From Kitasatospora azatica KCTC 9699 (lineage in GTDB: Bacteria; Actinomycetota; Actinomycetes; Streptomycetales; Streptomycetaceae): a stretch of 64,000 nt of DNA. The notes under the pieces were generated by a model. It did no database searches, had not been told where the DNA came from, and saw nothing but the letters and a program-made list of their open reading frames with translations. The stretch lies in assembly GCF_000744785.1 (NCBI RefSeq), contig NZ_JQMO01000003.1, positions 1,984,001 through 2,048,000 of the forward strand, given 5' to 3'. Made by a program: the position numbers and the translations under genes. Below are positions 23,436 through 31,237 of this stretch, piece by piece (position 1 is the stretch's first letter; each line of letters opens with the position of its first letter).

Positions 23436-23522
23436 CTGGGGCGCCGTGGTGTGGACCACTGGGGGGTGGGTTTGGCAACCTTTCGCCACCCATCCCCCGT
23501 GCGCCCGAAGGCGGTTCCCGCG

Positions 23523-24788
23523 TTGAAGTCCCGGCTCAGTGCTGCGCTCGCGACCAGCACGCTTCTGCTCTCCGGTTGCGGCACTCTCGGCATCGGCAGT
23601 GGTGACACCGTCACCCTCAAGCTGGTGGCTGCCGACTACGGGGACAGCGAGGCGAACAGCTCCCAGCACTACTGGGACGAGCTGGCCAGGCGCTTCGAGG
23701 CGGCCAACCCCAAGATCAAGGTCGACGTCCAGGTGATCAGCTGGAACGACATCGACACCAGCGTCGCCGCCATGGTCAAGGCCGGCCGCTCGCCGGACAT
23801 CGTGCAGACCGGCGGTTTCGCCGACAAGGTCGCCGCCAACCAGCTCTACCCGGCCCGCGACGTGCTCTCGATGGACACCGAGGCCGACTTCCTGGAGGTC
23901 TTCAACCGGGCCGGGCAGGTGCTCGAGACCCAGTACGGCATCCCGTTCGTCTCCTCCTCGCGGACCTTCTTCTACAACAAGGCGATCTTCGCCAAGGCCG
24001 GCATCGCCCAGCCGCCCGGCTCCTGGGCCGACCTCAAGGCCGACGCCGCGCTGATCAAGGCCAAGGTCCCCGGGGTCACCCCGTACGCGCTGCCGCTCGG
24101 GCCCGAGGAGGCGCAGGCCGAGTCGATGATGTGGACGATGAGCGGCGGCGGCGGGCTGACCGACGAGTCCGGCGTCTACACCCTGGACAGCGCCAAGAAC
24201 ACGGACGCCTTCGGCTGGCTCAAGCAGAACCTGGTGGACCCGCACCTCACCTACCCCGACCCCGGCTCGGTGGACCGCAAGACCGCCTTCGACGACTTCG
24301 CCGCCGGCAAGGTCGCGATGCTCAACGGCCACCCCGGCCTGGTCCAGAAGGCGCTGCAGGGGAAGATCGACTACGGCACCGCGCCGATCCCGCGCAAGGA
24401 CCCGCAGTCCAAGAACCGCACCCTGGGCGTCGCCGACTGGATGATGGCCTACACCGCCAACGGGCACCGCACGCAGATCCGCCAGTTCCTCAACTTCGCC
24501 TTCAGCAAGCAGAACACGCTCGCCTTCGACGAGCAGTACAACCTGCTGCCGGTCACCCAGGACACCCTGGACGAGATGACCAACAGCGGCAAGCACCCCG
24601 ATCTCAAGCCCTTCCTCGACGCGCTGCCCGCCGCCAGCTTCTACCCGCTGGGCGACCCGGCCTGGGACACCGTCAGCGGGAAGATCAAGACCGAGATCGG
24701 CAAGGCGGTCAAGGGCGACCCGGCGGCGGTGCTCGGCGGGCTGCAGCAGTTCGCGGTGGAGGAGTCCAAGCGTCGGCGGCCGCAATGA
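23523..24788 (+). CDS. Sugar ABC transporter substrate-binding lipoprotein
   Basis: Family 1 extracellular solute-binding protein. The N-terminus reads LKSRLSAALATSTLLLSGCG: a lipoprotein signal peptide with lipobox LLSGC, so the mature protein is a lipid-anchored surface receptor. The body shows FEAANPKIKVDVQVISWNDI, GRSPDIVQTGGFADKVAANQLYPA, GIPFVSSSRTFFYNKAIFAKAG and a late GKVAMLNGHPGLV. TTG 23523 follows GAAGGCGG by 7 bases; upstream in-frame starts would only lengthen the signal region. No permease genes are beside it, so it must share a transporter encoded elsewhere. The ligand is unknown; the amino-sugar context is suggestive. Confidence 0.88.
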   Translation: MKSRLSAALATSTLLLSGCGTLGIGSGDTVTLKLVAADYGDSEANSSQHYWDELARRFEAANPKIKVDVQVISWNDIDTSVAAMVKAGRSPDIVQTGGFADKVAANQLYPARDVLSMDTEADFLEVFNRAGQVLETQYGIPFVSSSRTFFYNKAIFAKAGIAQPPGSWADLKADAALIKAKVPGVTPYALPLGPEEAQAESMMWTMSGGGGLTDESGVYTLDSAKNTDAFGWLKQNLVDPHLTYPDPGSVDRKTAFDDFAAGKVAMLNGHPGLVQKALQGKIDYGTAPIPRKDPQSKNRTLGVADWMMAYTANGHRTQIRQFLNFAFSKQNTLAFDEQYNLLPVTQDTLDEMTNSGKHPDLKPFLDALPAASFYPLGDPAWDTVSGKIKTEIGKAVKGDPAAVLGGLQQFAVEESKRRRPQ

Positions 24789-24795
24789 GGTGCCC

Positions 24796-24801
24796 GATAA
24801 T
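24796..24801 (+). promoter_or_regulatory. -10 box of leaderless DUF3263 promoter
   Basis: GATAAT followed by six bases and the GTG at 24808. The 12 bases from this box to the start codon are identical to those before folP. Confidence 0.6.
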
Positions 24802-24807
24802 GGCCCC

Positions 24808-25038
24808 GTGAACGAGCTGACCGAGCGCGAGCTGGCGGTGCTGGCCCTGGAGGCCCGCCCGTGGCGGACCCAGGGCGCCAAGGAGCAGGCGGTCCGCGAG
24901 GAGCTCGGCATCTCCAGCACCCGCTACTACCAGCTGCTGAACGGTCTGCTGGACCGGCCCGAGGCGCTCGCGAAGAACCCGGTGCTGGTCAACCGGCTGC
25001 GCCGGATCCGCGAGGCCCGGCGCGCCGAGCGCCAGTAG
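24808..25038 (+). CDS. DUF3263 protein (small HTH-like)
   Basis: 76 residues: NELTERELAVLALEARPWRTQGAKEQAVREELGISSTRYYQLLNGLLDRPEALAKNPVLVNRLRRIREARR. This is the DUF3263 family of actinobacteria, a helix-turn-helix-like fold of unknown function that often lies near trehalose-phosphate genes. The predicted helices (about 5-17, 25-37, 40-50) suggest DNA binding. It is 40 bases upstream of otsB, and each gene has its own leaderless -10 box. Confidence 0.88.
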   Translation: MNELTERELAVLALEARPWRTQGAKEQAVREELGISSTRYYQLLNGLLDRPEALAKNPVLVNRLRRIREARRAERQ

Positions 25039-25065
25039 CGGCGTTAGCGGGTGCGGCGGCGCGGG

Positions 25066-25071
25066 TAGGTT
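25066..25071 (+). promoter_or_regulatory. -10 box of leaderless otsB promoter
   Basis: TAGGTT lies seven bases upstream of ATG 25079, without a ribosome-binding site in between. Confidence 0.5.
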
Positions 25072-25078
25072 GGCGGCC

Positions 25079-25930
25079 ATGGGCATCGTGCTGGAACCGA
25101 CCACCCCCGCCGGCCGGGCGGGCCTGGCCGCACTGCTGGCCGATCCGGCCGGCGCCGTGCTCGCCTTCGACTTCGACGGCACGCTCGCGCCGATCGTCAC
25201 CGACCCCGAGCAGGCCTTCGCGCATCCCGGCGCGGCCCCCGCGCTGGCCCGGCTCGCGCCGCTGGTCAACGCCGTCGCGGTGGTCACCGGTCGCCCCGCG
25301 CTGAGCGCCGTGCGACTCGGCGGCTTCGACCAACTGCCGGGCCTGGAGGGGCTGGTGGTGCTGGGCCACTACGGCGCCGAGCGCTGGGAGGGCAGCACCG
25401 GAAAGCTGACGGCGCCGCCGATCCACCCGGGGGTGGCCGCCGTCCGGGCCGAACTCCCGGCCCTGCTGGCTGAACTGGGCGTGCCGGAGGGCACCGCGAT
25501 CGAGGACAAGGAACGCTCGCTCGCCGTGCACACCCGGCGCACCGCCGACCCGGACGCCGTGCTCGAGCGGCTGCGCGCACCGCTCGCCGAGCTGGCCGCC
25601 ACCCACGGCCTGGCGGTCGAACCGGGCCGGATGGTGGTCGAGTTGCGCCCGCCGGGGGTGGACAAGGGGGTCGCGCTGAGCGGTCTGCTGGCCGAGCGGG
25701 CGGCCCGCACGGTGCTCTACGCCGGGGACGACCTGGGCGATCTGGCCGCCTTCGCCGCCGTCGAGCGGCGGCGCGCCGATGGCCGGCCCGCGCTGCTGGT
25801 GGCCAGCGGTCCGGTGACCGGCGAGCCGCCGGTGCGCGAGGTGGCCGAACGGGCCGACCTGGTGGTGCCGGGCCCGGCGGGGGTGGTCGAGCTGCTGACC
25901 CGGCTGGCCGAGGAGCTGCTCAGGAGTTGA
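25079..25930 (+). CDS. otsB: Trehalose-phosphatase
   Basis: HAD-family phosphatase that converts trehalose-6-phosphate to trehalose. The motifs are AFDFDGTLAPIV (nucleophile Asp), VVTGRPALSAVRL and LEGLVVLGHYGAERW, the cap-domain segment IEDKERSLAVHTRR, and LRPPGVDKGVALSGLL with YAGDDLGDLAAF. 283 residues is typical. It ends three bases before the opposite-strand stop of otsA, so the two trehalose genes are tail to tail. It could also dephosphorylate glucosyl-3-phosphoglycerate, the product of nearby gpgS. Confidence 0.93.
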   Translation: MGIVLEPTTPAGRAGLAALLADPAGAVLAFDFDGTLAPIVTDPEQAFAHPGAAPALARLAPLVNAVAVVTGRPALSAVRLGGFDQLPGLEGLVVLGHYGAERWEGSTGKLTAPPIHPGVAAVRAELPALLAELGVPEGTAIEDKERSLAVHTRRTADPDAVLERLRAPLAELAATHGLAVEPGRMVVELRPPGVDKGVALSGLLAERAARTVLYAGDDLGDLAAFAAVERRRADGRPALLVASGPVTGEPPVREVAERADLVVPGPAGVVELLTRLAEELLRS

Positions 25931-25933
25931 CGG

Positions 25934-27382
25934 TCAAGGGTTGAGGGCCGCCAGCTGGTCCAGGAACCACTGCTGCGGGGAGAGCGCGGTGGCCGCCGCC
26001 GCCAGCCGCTTGGTCCGCTCGGTCCGCTCGGCCGCGGGCAGGCTGAGCGCCCGGTGCAGCGCATCGGCGGTGCCGACCACGTCGTACGGGTTGATCCCGA
26101 TCGCGTCCTCGGCCAGCTCCGCCCAGGCGCCCGCCTCCCGGGACAGGACCAGTGCGCAGCCGGCCTCGGAGACCACCGGGATCTCCTTGGCGACCAGGTT
26201 CATCCCGTCCCGGATCGGGTTGACCAGTGCCACGTCGGCCAGCCGGTAGGCGGCCAGCGAGCGCGCGAAGTCGTCCTCGACCTGGAGTATCAGCGGCTGC
26301 CAGGAGTCGGTGGCGAACTCGGCGTCGATCTCCTCGCTGATCCGGCGCACGGCGGCGGTGTAGTCGCGGTACTCGGCCAGGTCCTGCCGGGAGGGGTAGG
26401 CGAAGGCGATGTGCACCACCCGCTCGCGCCACTCGGGGCGGCTGCGCAGCAGGTGCCGGTAGGCGAGCAGGCCGCGGACGATGTTCTTGCTCAGCTCGGT
26501 GCGGTCGACCCGGACGATGGTCCGGCGGTCGCCGACGGTCTCGCGCAGCGCCGCGAGCCGCTGGTCCACGTCCGCCCGGTGCGCCCGCTCGCGCAGGAAC
26601 TCGCCGTCCGCGCCCAGGCCGTGCACGCCGAGCCTGGTGGTGCGGCCCCGGTAGCTGACCGAGAGGTCGGCCCGGTCGACCGCTGCGCCCAGTACCGCCT
26701 CGCAGCAGTCGGCGAAGGCCAGTGCCCAGCGGCGGGTGTGGAAGCCGGCCCGGTCGGCGCCGAGCACTCCGGTGAGGACGGCCGTGGCGAGCGGGTCCGG
26801 CAGCAGCCGGAAGTAGTCGGCGGGCGCCCACGGGGTGTGCAGGAAGTAGCCGATCCGCAGGTCGGGGCGGAGTTCGCGGAGCAGCGCCGGGACCAGGGTC
26901 AGGTGGTAGTCCTGCACCAGCACGGCGGCGCCCTCGGCGGCCTCGGCGGCCAGCGCCTCGGCGAAGGCCGTGTTGTAGGCCTCGAAGGCCCGCCACTGCT
27001 CGGCGGCCTCGGCGTCGAAGGCGGGGGCGGCCGGGGTGTTGTAGAGCATGTGGTGCAGGAACCAGAGGGTGGAGTTGGCCACCCCGTTGTAGGCCTGGTC
27101 GAAGACCTCGGGGTCGATGTCCAGCATCCGGACGGCCTGTCCGCCGACGTCGAAGCCGCCCCGGTCGAGCCGCCCGTGCGGGGAGCGCCCGGCCGCCGCC
27201 CGGTCCGCCTCGCCGAGCGCCGCGCAGACCCAGACGGCGTTCGGGTCGTCGATCGCGGACAGCCCCGAGACCAGTCCGCCGCCCCCGCGTCGCAAGGTCA
27301 ACGTCCCGTCGGGGGCGCTGGAGAAGGAGACCGGCCCCCGGTTGGAAGCCACCAGGATGCGCGCGGTCGTGAGAGCGGCCAT
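25934..27382 (-). CDS. otsA: Trehalose-6-phosphate synthase (GT20 family)
   Basis: Transfers glucose from a nucleotide sugar to glucose-6-phosphate. Family motifs: ILVASNRGPVSFSS, LRRGGGGLVSGLSAI, WFLHHMLYN, VLVQDYHLTLVPALLRELRPDLRIGYFLHTPWAP, RVDRTELSKNIVRGLLAYRHLL, VNPIRDGMNLVAKEIPVVSEAGCALVLSREAGAW and INPYDVVGTADAL. 482 residues is normal. ATG 27382 is only four bases after the gpgS stop, so the two are cotranscribed. The motif normally RLDYxKG is RTELSKN here, so a different acceptor sugar phosphate is possible. Confidence 0.9.
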   Translation of the reverse strand: MAALTTARILVASNRGPVSFSSAPDGTLTLRRGGGGLVSGLSAIDDPNAVWVCAALGEADRAAAGRSPHGRLDRGGFDVGGQAVRMLDIDPEVFDQAYNGVANSTLWFLHHMLYNTPAAPAFDAEAAEQWRAFEAYNTAFAEALAAEAAEGAAVLVQDYHLTLVPALLRELRPDLRIGYFLHTPWAPADYFRLLPDPLATAVLTGVLGADRAGFHTRRWALAFADCCEAVLGAAVDRADLSVSYRGRTTRLGVHGLGADGEFLRERAHRADVDQRLAALRETVGDRRTIVRVDRTELSKNIVRGLLAYRHLLRSRPEWRERVVHIAFAYPSRQDLAEYRDYTAAVRRISEEIDAEFATDSWQPLILQVEDDFARSLAAYRLADVALVNPIRDGMNLVAKEIPVVSEAGCALVLSREAGAWAELAEDAIGINPYDVVGTADALHRALSLPAAERTERTKRLAAAATALSPQQWFLDQLAALNP

Positions 27383-27386
27383 GTGT

Positions 27387-28418
27387 TCAACCTTGCCGGG
27401 GTCGTCCGGTGGCAAACGTCGAGTACTCCGGGACCTCGATCATCGGAGGACGCTCCAAAGCCGTGATCGGGTGGCTGTGGGCGCTGAAGTCCCTGGTCCG
27501 AGGGTCGCGGGAGAACTGGGTGAGGACCGGACGGGCCAGGTCCTCGGCGGCCTTCAGGCGGTGGGTGCGGTCCAGGCGCTCCAGGGCGGTGCGGTAGATG
27601 GTGGCGGCCATCCGGCCCAGCGCCTGGCTGTCCTGGTGGCGGTGGTGGCGCACGCCGACGTCCACCTGGGCCAGCGCGTCCAGGCCGACCAGCTCCAGCG
27701 CGTCCACCAGCAGGCCGAGCTCCACCCCGTAGCCGGTCGGGAAGTGCAGCCGTTCCAGCAGGCCGCGGCGGGCCGCGTACTCGCCGCCGAGCGGCTGCAC
27801 GAAGCCGGCCAGCCGAGGCCAGTGCAGGTTGAGCAGCGGGCGGGCGACCAGCTCGGTGACCCGGCCGCCGCCGGCCGGCACCACCGCCCCGTCGGTCTCC
27901 AGGGGCCGGTCGTACATGGCCTTGACCAGCTGGATCCCGGGGTCGGTGAGCAGCGGGCCGACGATGCCGGAGACGAAGGCCGGATCGAACTCGCGCAGGT
28001 CGGCGTCGATGAAGCAGACGATCTCGCCGCTGGTGACCAGCAGCGAGCGCCAGAGCACCTCGCCCTTGCCGGGCACCGGTTCGAGTCGGGGCAGGATCGC
28101 GTCCCGGTGCACCACCCGGGCGCCGGCCGCCGCGGCCACCTCGGCGGTGCGGTCCGCCGAGCCGGAGTCGACCACCACCAGCTCGTCCACCAGCGGCAGT
28201 CGCTCCATCAGTTCGCGCCGGATCACCTCCACGATCCCGCCCACCGTGGACTCCTCGTCCAGCGCGGGCAGCACCACGCTGACCGTGCCGGCCGGGCCGG
28301 CCGCCCGCTTGGCGGCGAGCAGCTCGGCGGTCGGCCGGTCGGCCGCGCTCCAGGACCGGCGGCGCAGCCAGTCCGCGGCCTCGGGAATCAGCGCGGGCCC
28401 GGGCTCCTCGGCAGGCAA
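27387..28418 (-). CDS. gpgS: Glucosyl-3-phosphoglycerate synthase (GT81)
   Basis: Joins glucose from a nucleotide sugar with 3-phosphoglycerate, the first step to glucosylglycerate, a compatible solute and precursor of polymethylated polysaccharides in actinobacteria. Motifs: VSVVLPALDEESTVGGIVEVIRREL, VVVDSGSADRTAEVA, IVCFIDADLREFDPAFVSGIVGPLL, KAMYDRP, GGGRVTELVARPLLNLHWP, QPLGGEYAARR, PTGYGVELGLLVD and a late DVGVRHHRHQ. The start is TTG 28418, with AGGAG seven bases upstream; no ATG or GTG fits. It forms a two-gene unit with otsA. Confidence 0.9.
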   Translation of the reverse strand: MPAEEPGPALIPEAADWLRRRSWSAADRPTAELLAAKRAAGPAGTVSVVLPALDEESTVGGIVEVIRRELMERLPLVDELVVVDSGSADRTAEVAAAAGARVVHRDAILPRLEPVPGKGEVLWRSLLVTSGEIVCFIDADLREFDPAFVSGIVGPLLTDPGIQLVKAMYDRPLETDGAVVPAGGGRVTELVARPLLNLHWPRLAGFVQPLGGEYAARRGLLERLHFPTGYGVELGLLVDALELVGLDALAQVDVGVRHHRHQDSQALGRMAATIYRTALERLDRTHRLKAAEDLARPVLTQFSRDPRTRDFSAHSHPITALERPPMIEVPEYSTFATGRPRQG

Positions 28419-28484
28419 AATCTCGCTCCTCGTGAATCTCGTCTCGCGTTGCGGACGGCCGGGGTCAGCTTCCCGGCCTTCGGT

Positions 28485-28490
28485 TACAGT
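28485..28490 (+). promoter_or_regulatory. Probable -10 box for the thrC leader transcript
   Basis: TACAGT lies about 83 bases ahead of the SAM-I aptamer, in an AT-richer stretch between divergent gpgS and thrC. The -35 region is not clear. Confidence 0.35.
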
Positions 28491-28572
28491 CTTCGTACTG
28501 CGGTGAGACCTTCGCACGCCGGGGTCGGCTGCGCAGACAGCCCAGCAGATGCAGGACCACAACTTCACAGAG

Positions 28573-28700
28573 CTCATCCAGAGGGACTGAGGGAACGGCC
28601 CGTCGACGTCCCGGCAACCTTCTCGTCCGGCCATCGCAGGCCCCGGCGGGACAGGTGCCAATTCCGTCCTGTGGCGCGCCCGCGCCACGGGGAAGATGAG
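28573..28700 (+). promoter_or_regulatory. SAM-I (S-box) riboswitch upstream of thrC
   Basis: The S-box core is intact: P1 CTCATC (28573-28578) pairs with GATGAG (28695-28700). After AGAG come GAGGGAAC-GGCCC, then CCCGGCAACC, AGGTGCCAATTCC and a GGGGAAGATGAG closure, with a GC-rich P4 (GTGGCGCG/CGCGCCAC) before it. The aptamer ends only 19 bases before the thrC ATG, and the ribosome-binding site GAGGAGAGAGG directly continues the P1 3' strand. There is no room for a terminator, so control is probably at translation. Confidence 0.92.
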
Positions 28701-28719
28701 GAGAGAGGCCTCCGCCATC

Positions 28720-30000
28720 ATGGCTACCGCTACCCCTGTCGAGTCGTCCACCGTCGACCTCGGCCCCGCCGCTTCGCTGTCCTGTCGCGAGTGCGGTACC
28801 AAGTTCCCGCTCGGTCCGAGCTTCGCCTGCCTCGAGTGCTTCGGTCCGCTGGAGATCGCCTACGACTACAGCGGCTACCAGGCCGAGGAGCTGCGCAAGC
28901 GGATCGAGGCCGGTCCGGCCTCGATCTGGCGCTACGCCCCGCTGCTGCCGGTGCCGGCCGACGTCGCCGGCAAGCCCAACCTGAACCCGGGCTGGACCCC
29001 GCTGGTCAAGGCCGACAACCTGGGCCGCGAGCTGGGCTTCACCGCCCAGCTGCACGTCAAGGACGACTCGGGCAACCCGACCCACTCCTTCAAGGACCGG
29101 GTGGTGGCCTGCGCGATCGAGGCGGCCCGTGCGTTCGACTTCACCACGCTGTCCTGCTCCTCCACCGGCAACCTGGCCGGTGCGGTCGGCGCGGCGGCGG
29201 CCCGGGCCGGGTTCAAGTCCTGCGTCTTCATCCCGCACGACCTGGAGCAGGGCAAGGTCGTGATGGCCGGTGTCTACGGCGGCGAGCTGGTCGGCATCGA
29301 GGGCAACTACGACGATGTGAACCGGTTCTGCTCCGAGCTGATCGGTGACCCGGTCGGCGAGGGCTGGGGCTTCGTCAACGTCAACCTGCGGCCGTACTAC
29401 GGCGAGGGCTCCAAGACGCTGGCGTACGAGATCTGCGAGCAGCTCGGCTGGCGGCTGCCGGAGCAGATCGTGATCCCGATCGCCTCGGGCTCCCAGCTCA
29501 CCAAGATCGACAAGGGCCTGCAGGAGCTGATCAAGCTCGGCCTGGTCGAGGACCGCCCGTACAAGATCTTCGGCGCCCAGGCGGCCGGCTGCTCGCCGGT
29601 CTCCGCCGCCTTCAAGGCCGGCCACGACGTGATCCGCCCGGTCAAGCCGGACACCATCGCCAAGTCGCTGGCGATCGGCAACCCGGCCGACGGCCCGTAC
29701 GTGCTGGACATCGCCCGGCGCACCGGTGGTGCGGTGGAGGACGTCACCGACGCCGAGGTGGTGGCCGCGATCAAGCTGCTGGCCCGGACCGAGGGGATCT
29801 TCGCCGAGACCGCGGGCGGCGTGACCATCGGGGTGCTCAAGAAGTTGGTCGAGAGCGGGCAGCTCGACCCGGCCAAGGAGACCGTGGCGATCAACACCGG
29901 GGACGGTCTGAAGACCCTGGACGCGGTCGCCGACGCCGGTCTGACCGCGACCATTCGGCCCACCCTGGAGTCGTTCCGCGCCGCCGGCCTGGCGTCCTGA
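28720..30000 (+). CDS. thrC: Threonine synthase
   Basis: PLP enzyme converting O-phosphohomoserine to threonine. An N-terminal zinc-ribbon-like segment (CRECGTKFPLGPSFACLEC, two CxxC pairs) precedes the fold II PLP domain. The PLP lysine is K125 in THSFKDR; other motifs are SCSSTGNLAGAVGAAAAR, FIPHDLEQGKVVM, ASGSQLTKI and ETAGGVTIGVLKK. 426 residues from ATG 28720. Expression should be governed by the SAM-I riboswitch directly upstream. A MoaD-like gene follows after 49 bases and is probably cotranscribed. Confidence 0.95.
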   Translation: MATATPVESSTVDLGPAASLSCRECGTKFPLGPSFACLECFGPLEIAYDYSGYQAEELRKRIEAGPASIWRYAPLLPVPADVAGKPNLNPGWTPLVKADNLGRELGFTAQLHVKDDSGNPTHSFKDRVVACAIEAARAFDFTTLSCSSTGNLAGAVGAAAARAGFKSCVFIPHDLEQGKVVMAGVYGGELVGIEGNYDDVNRFCSELIGDPVGEGWGFVNVNLRPYYGEGSKTLAYEICEQLGWRLPEQIVIPIASGSQLTKIDKGLQELIKLGLVEDRPYKIFGAQAAGCSPVSAAFKAGHDVIRPVKPDTIAKSLAIGNPADGPYVLDIARRTGGAVEDVTDAEVVAAIKLLARTEGIFAETAGGVTIGVLKKLVESGQLDPAKETVAINTGDGLKTLDAVADAGLTATIRPTLESFRAAGLAS

Positions 30001-30003
30001 CCG

Positions 30004-30022
30004 CTTTGCAAACTTTGCAAAG
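30004..30022 (+). repeat. AT-rich palindrome between thrC and the MoaD-like gene
   Basis: CTTTGCAA and TTGCAAAG form a perfect 8-pair hairpin with a 3-base loop. A third CTTTGCA follows shortly after. It starts three bases after the thrC stop. Its low GC content is striking here and suggests an RNA processing site, weak terminator or operator. Confidence 0.55.
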
Positions 30023-30049
30023 CCGAACTTTGCATTGAGGAGACACCCC

Positions 30050-30328
30050 ATGAGCGCCACCGTCCGCATTCCGACCATCCTGCGCCCCTACACCGACGGC
30101 GCCGCCGAGGTGACCGCCGAGGGCGCCACGCTGGCCGAGATCGTCGCCGACCTGGAGAAGAACTACGCCGGGATCAGCGCGCGGATCCTGGACGACACCG
30201 GCAAGCTGCGCCGCTTCGTCAACGTCTACGTCAACGACGACGACGTGCGGTTCGCCGAGGGTCTGGCCACCGAGATCAAGGACGGCGCCGGGATCTCGAT
30301 CATTCCGGCGGTGGCGGGGGGTTGCTGA
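30050..30328 (+). CDS. MoaD/ThiS-family sulfur carrier protein ending in Gly-Gly-Cys
   Basis: 92 residues of the beta-grasp, ubiquitin-like fold: VRIPTILRPYTDGAAEVTAEGATLAEIVADLEKNYAGISARILDDTGKLRRFVNVYVNDDDVRFAEGLATEIKDGAGISIIPAVAGGC. Carriers of this family accept sulfur as a C-terminal thiocarboxylate on Gly-Gly. Here one Cys follows the Gly-Gly, so a protease step would be needed first, as for carriers ending GGCF in some bacteria. Mycobacterial CysO, which supplies sulfur for cysteine, is the nearest functional idea. ATG 30050 follows GAGGAG. Confidence 0.88.
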   Translation: MSATVRIPTILRPYTDGAAEVTAEGATLAEIVADLEKNYAGISARILDDTGKLRRFVNVYVNDDDVRFAEGLATEIKDGAGISIIPAVAGGC

Positions 30329-30907
30329 GGCCTGCTCAGCGCGCTTGCGGGGCGCCGCACGGCCTTCGGGCCGGGTGGCGCCCCGTGCCGTGTCCGGGCC
30401 GGTTCTGCGGCCGGTTCCGGGGCCGTGTCCGAGGCGTGTCCGCGCCGTCGCCCGGGCGTGTCCGTGGTGCCCTCCGGCAGGGCATAGGCTGTCCCCGACT
30501 TGAGTGGCGCTCAGGGCCCGGGAAAGAGTCCGTCCGCTGAGACGCAACTGCCGATGTACCACCGGAATCATGTCGGCGACTCGTCAGAATTATCTGGACA
30601 ATTCGCGGTTTTCGTCCGCTATGTCCCCGATGAATTGTCAGTTTCTGTCGCATTCATCCCCGCATATCCCTTAAGGGCCCGGTCGAATTCGGCAGGAGTG
30701 GCCCTGTTGCTCAGGGCTCCGATGCGGATACATTCAGCCGCGGTCGACGCACTCGCCTGCCCCGTTCGACGCCAACTGGCGTTCTGGGGTGGAGCGGTGC
30801 GGCATGCAGGGCCATGCCCAGGGGGGACACCTCGGGTTGGTCCGCCAGACCCGGGCCCGCGACCTGCGGGCACGTGAAGGGCCAGCACAGCACTAGGGGA
30901 GATCGGA
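30329..30907. other. Long leader region of the first cold-shock gene
   Basis: 579 bases without a convincing gene. After the MoaD-like terminator there is a TAGGCT -10-like box (30485-30490) just past a GCCCT/AGGGC hairpin. Then comes an AT-rich stretch with nested stems: 30597-30604 pairs with 30632-30639 (GACAATTC/GAATTGTC) around an inner GCGG/CCGC hairpin. A GCCCGC/GCGGGC hairpin at 30855-30871 lies 36 bases before the cold-shock ATG. Open frames here lack the strong third-position GC bias of real genes in this window. Confidence 0.55.
30349..30384 (+). terminator. Terminator hairpin after the MoaD-like gene
   Basis: GGGGCGCC (30349-30356) pairs with GGCGCCCC (30377-30384). Inside, CGGCC and GGCCG close a stable TTCG tetraloop. 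It begins 21 bases after the stop codon. Confidence 0.75.
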
Positions 30908-31111
30908 ATGGCTCAGGGCACCGTCAAGTGGTTCAACGCGGAGAAGGGCTACGGCTTCATCGCGGTCGACGGTGGTGCGGACGTGTTCGTCCACTACAGC
31001 GCGATCCAGATGGACGGCTACCGCACCCTTGAAGAGGGCCAGCGGGTCGAGTTCGAGATCTCCCAGGGGCAGAAGGGCCCGCAGGCGGACATGGTCCGCG
31101 CGGCGGGCTGA
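30908..31111 (+). CDS. Cold-shock protein (CspA family)
   Basis: 67-residue single cold-shock domain, an RNA/ssDNA chaperone. RNP1 is KGYGFIAV and RNP2 is VFVHYSAI; the start MAQGTVKWFNAEKGYGFI is typical. The actinobacterial SD (AGGGGAG) is eight bases upstream. The gene has a long structured leader upstream and a very strong terminator downstream, and sits between the thrC unit and groEL2. Confidence 0.96.
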   Translation: MAQGTVKWFNAEKGYGFIAVDGGADVFVHYSAIQMDGYRTLEEGQRVEFEISQGQKGPQADMVRAAG

Positions 31112-31157
31112 CCTTTCCGAACCTCGGAGCCTCGGCTCTCACCGAGCTGGTGGACCA

Positions 31158-31212
31158 AGCGGCAGGCCCGCACCCGACTCCCCGTCAGGGGAGGGGGTGC
31201 GGGCCTGCCGCT
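31158..31212 (+). terminator. Large terminator of the cold-shock gene
   Basis: Arms 31158-31175 and 31195-31212 pair perfectly over 18 bases. A second CTCCCC/GGGGAG stem with a GTCA loop is nested inside. It is the longest perfect hairpin I found in the window and insulates groEL2 from the upstream gene. Confidence 0.9.
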
Positions 31213-31237
31213 GTGTGCGGCGGCTCTCGCCAGGAGC

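Noticed and set aside
30500..30877. Open frames in both directions in the cold-shock leader
   Set aside because: Their codons lack the third-position GC bias of real genes in this window and no conserved motif is visible.
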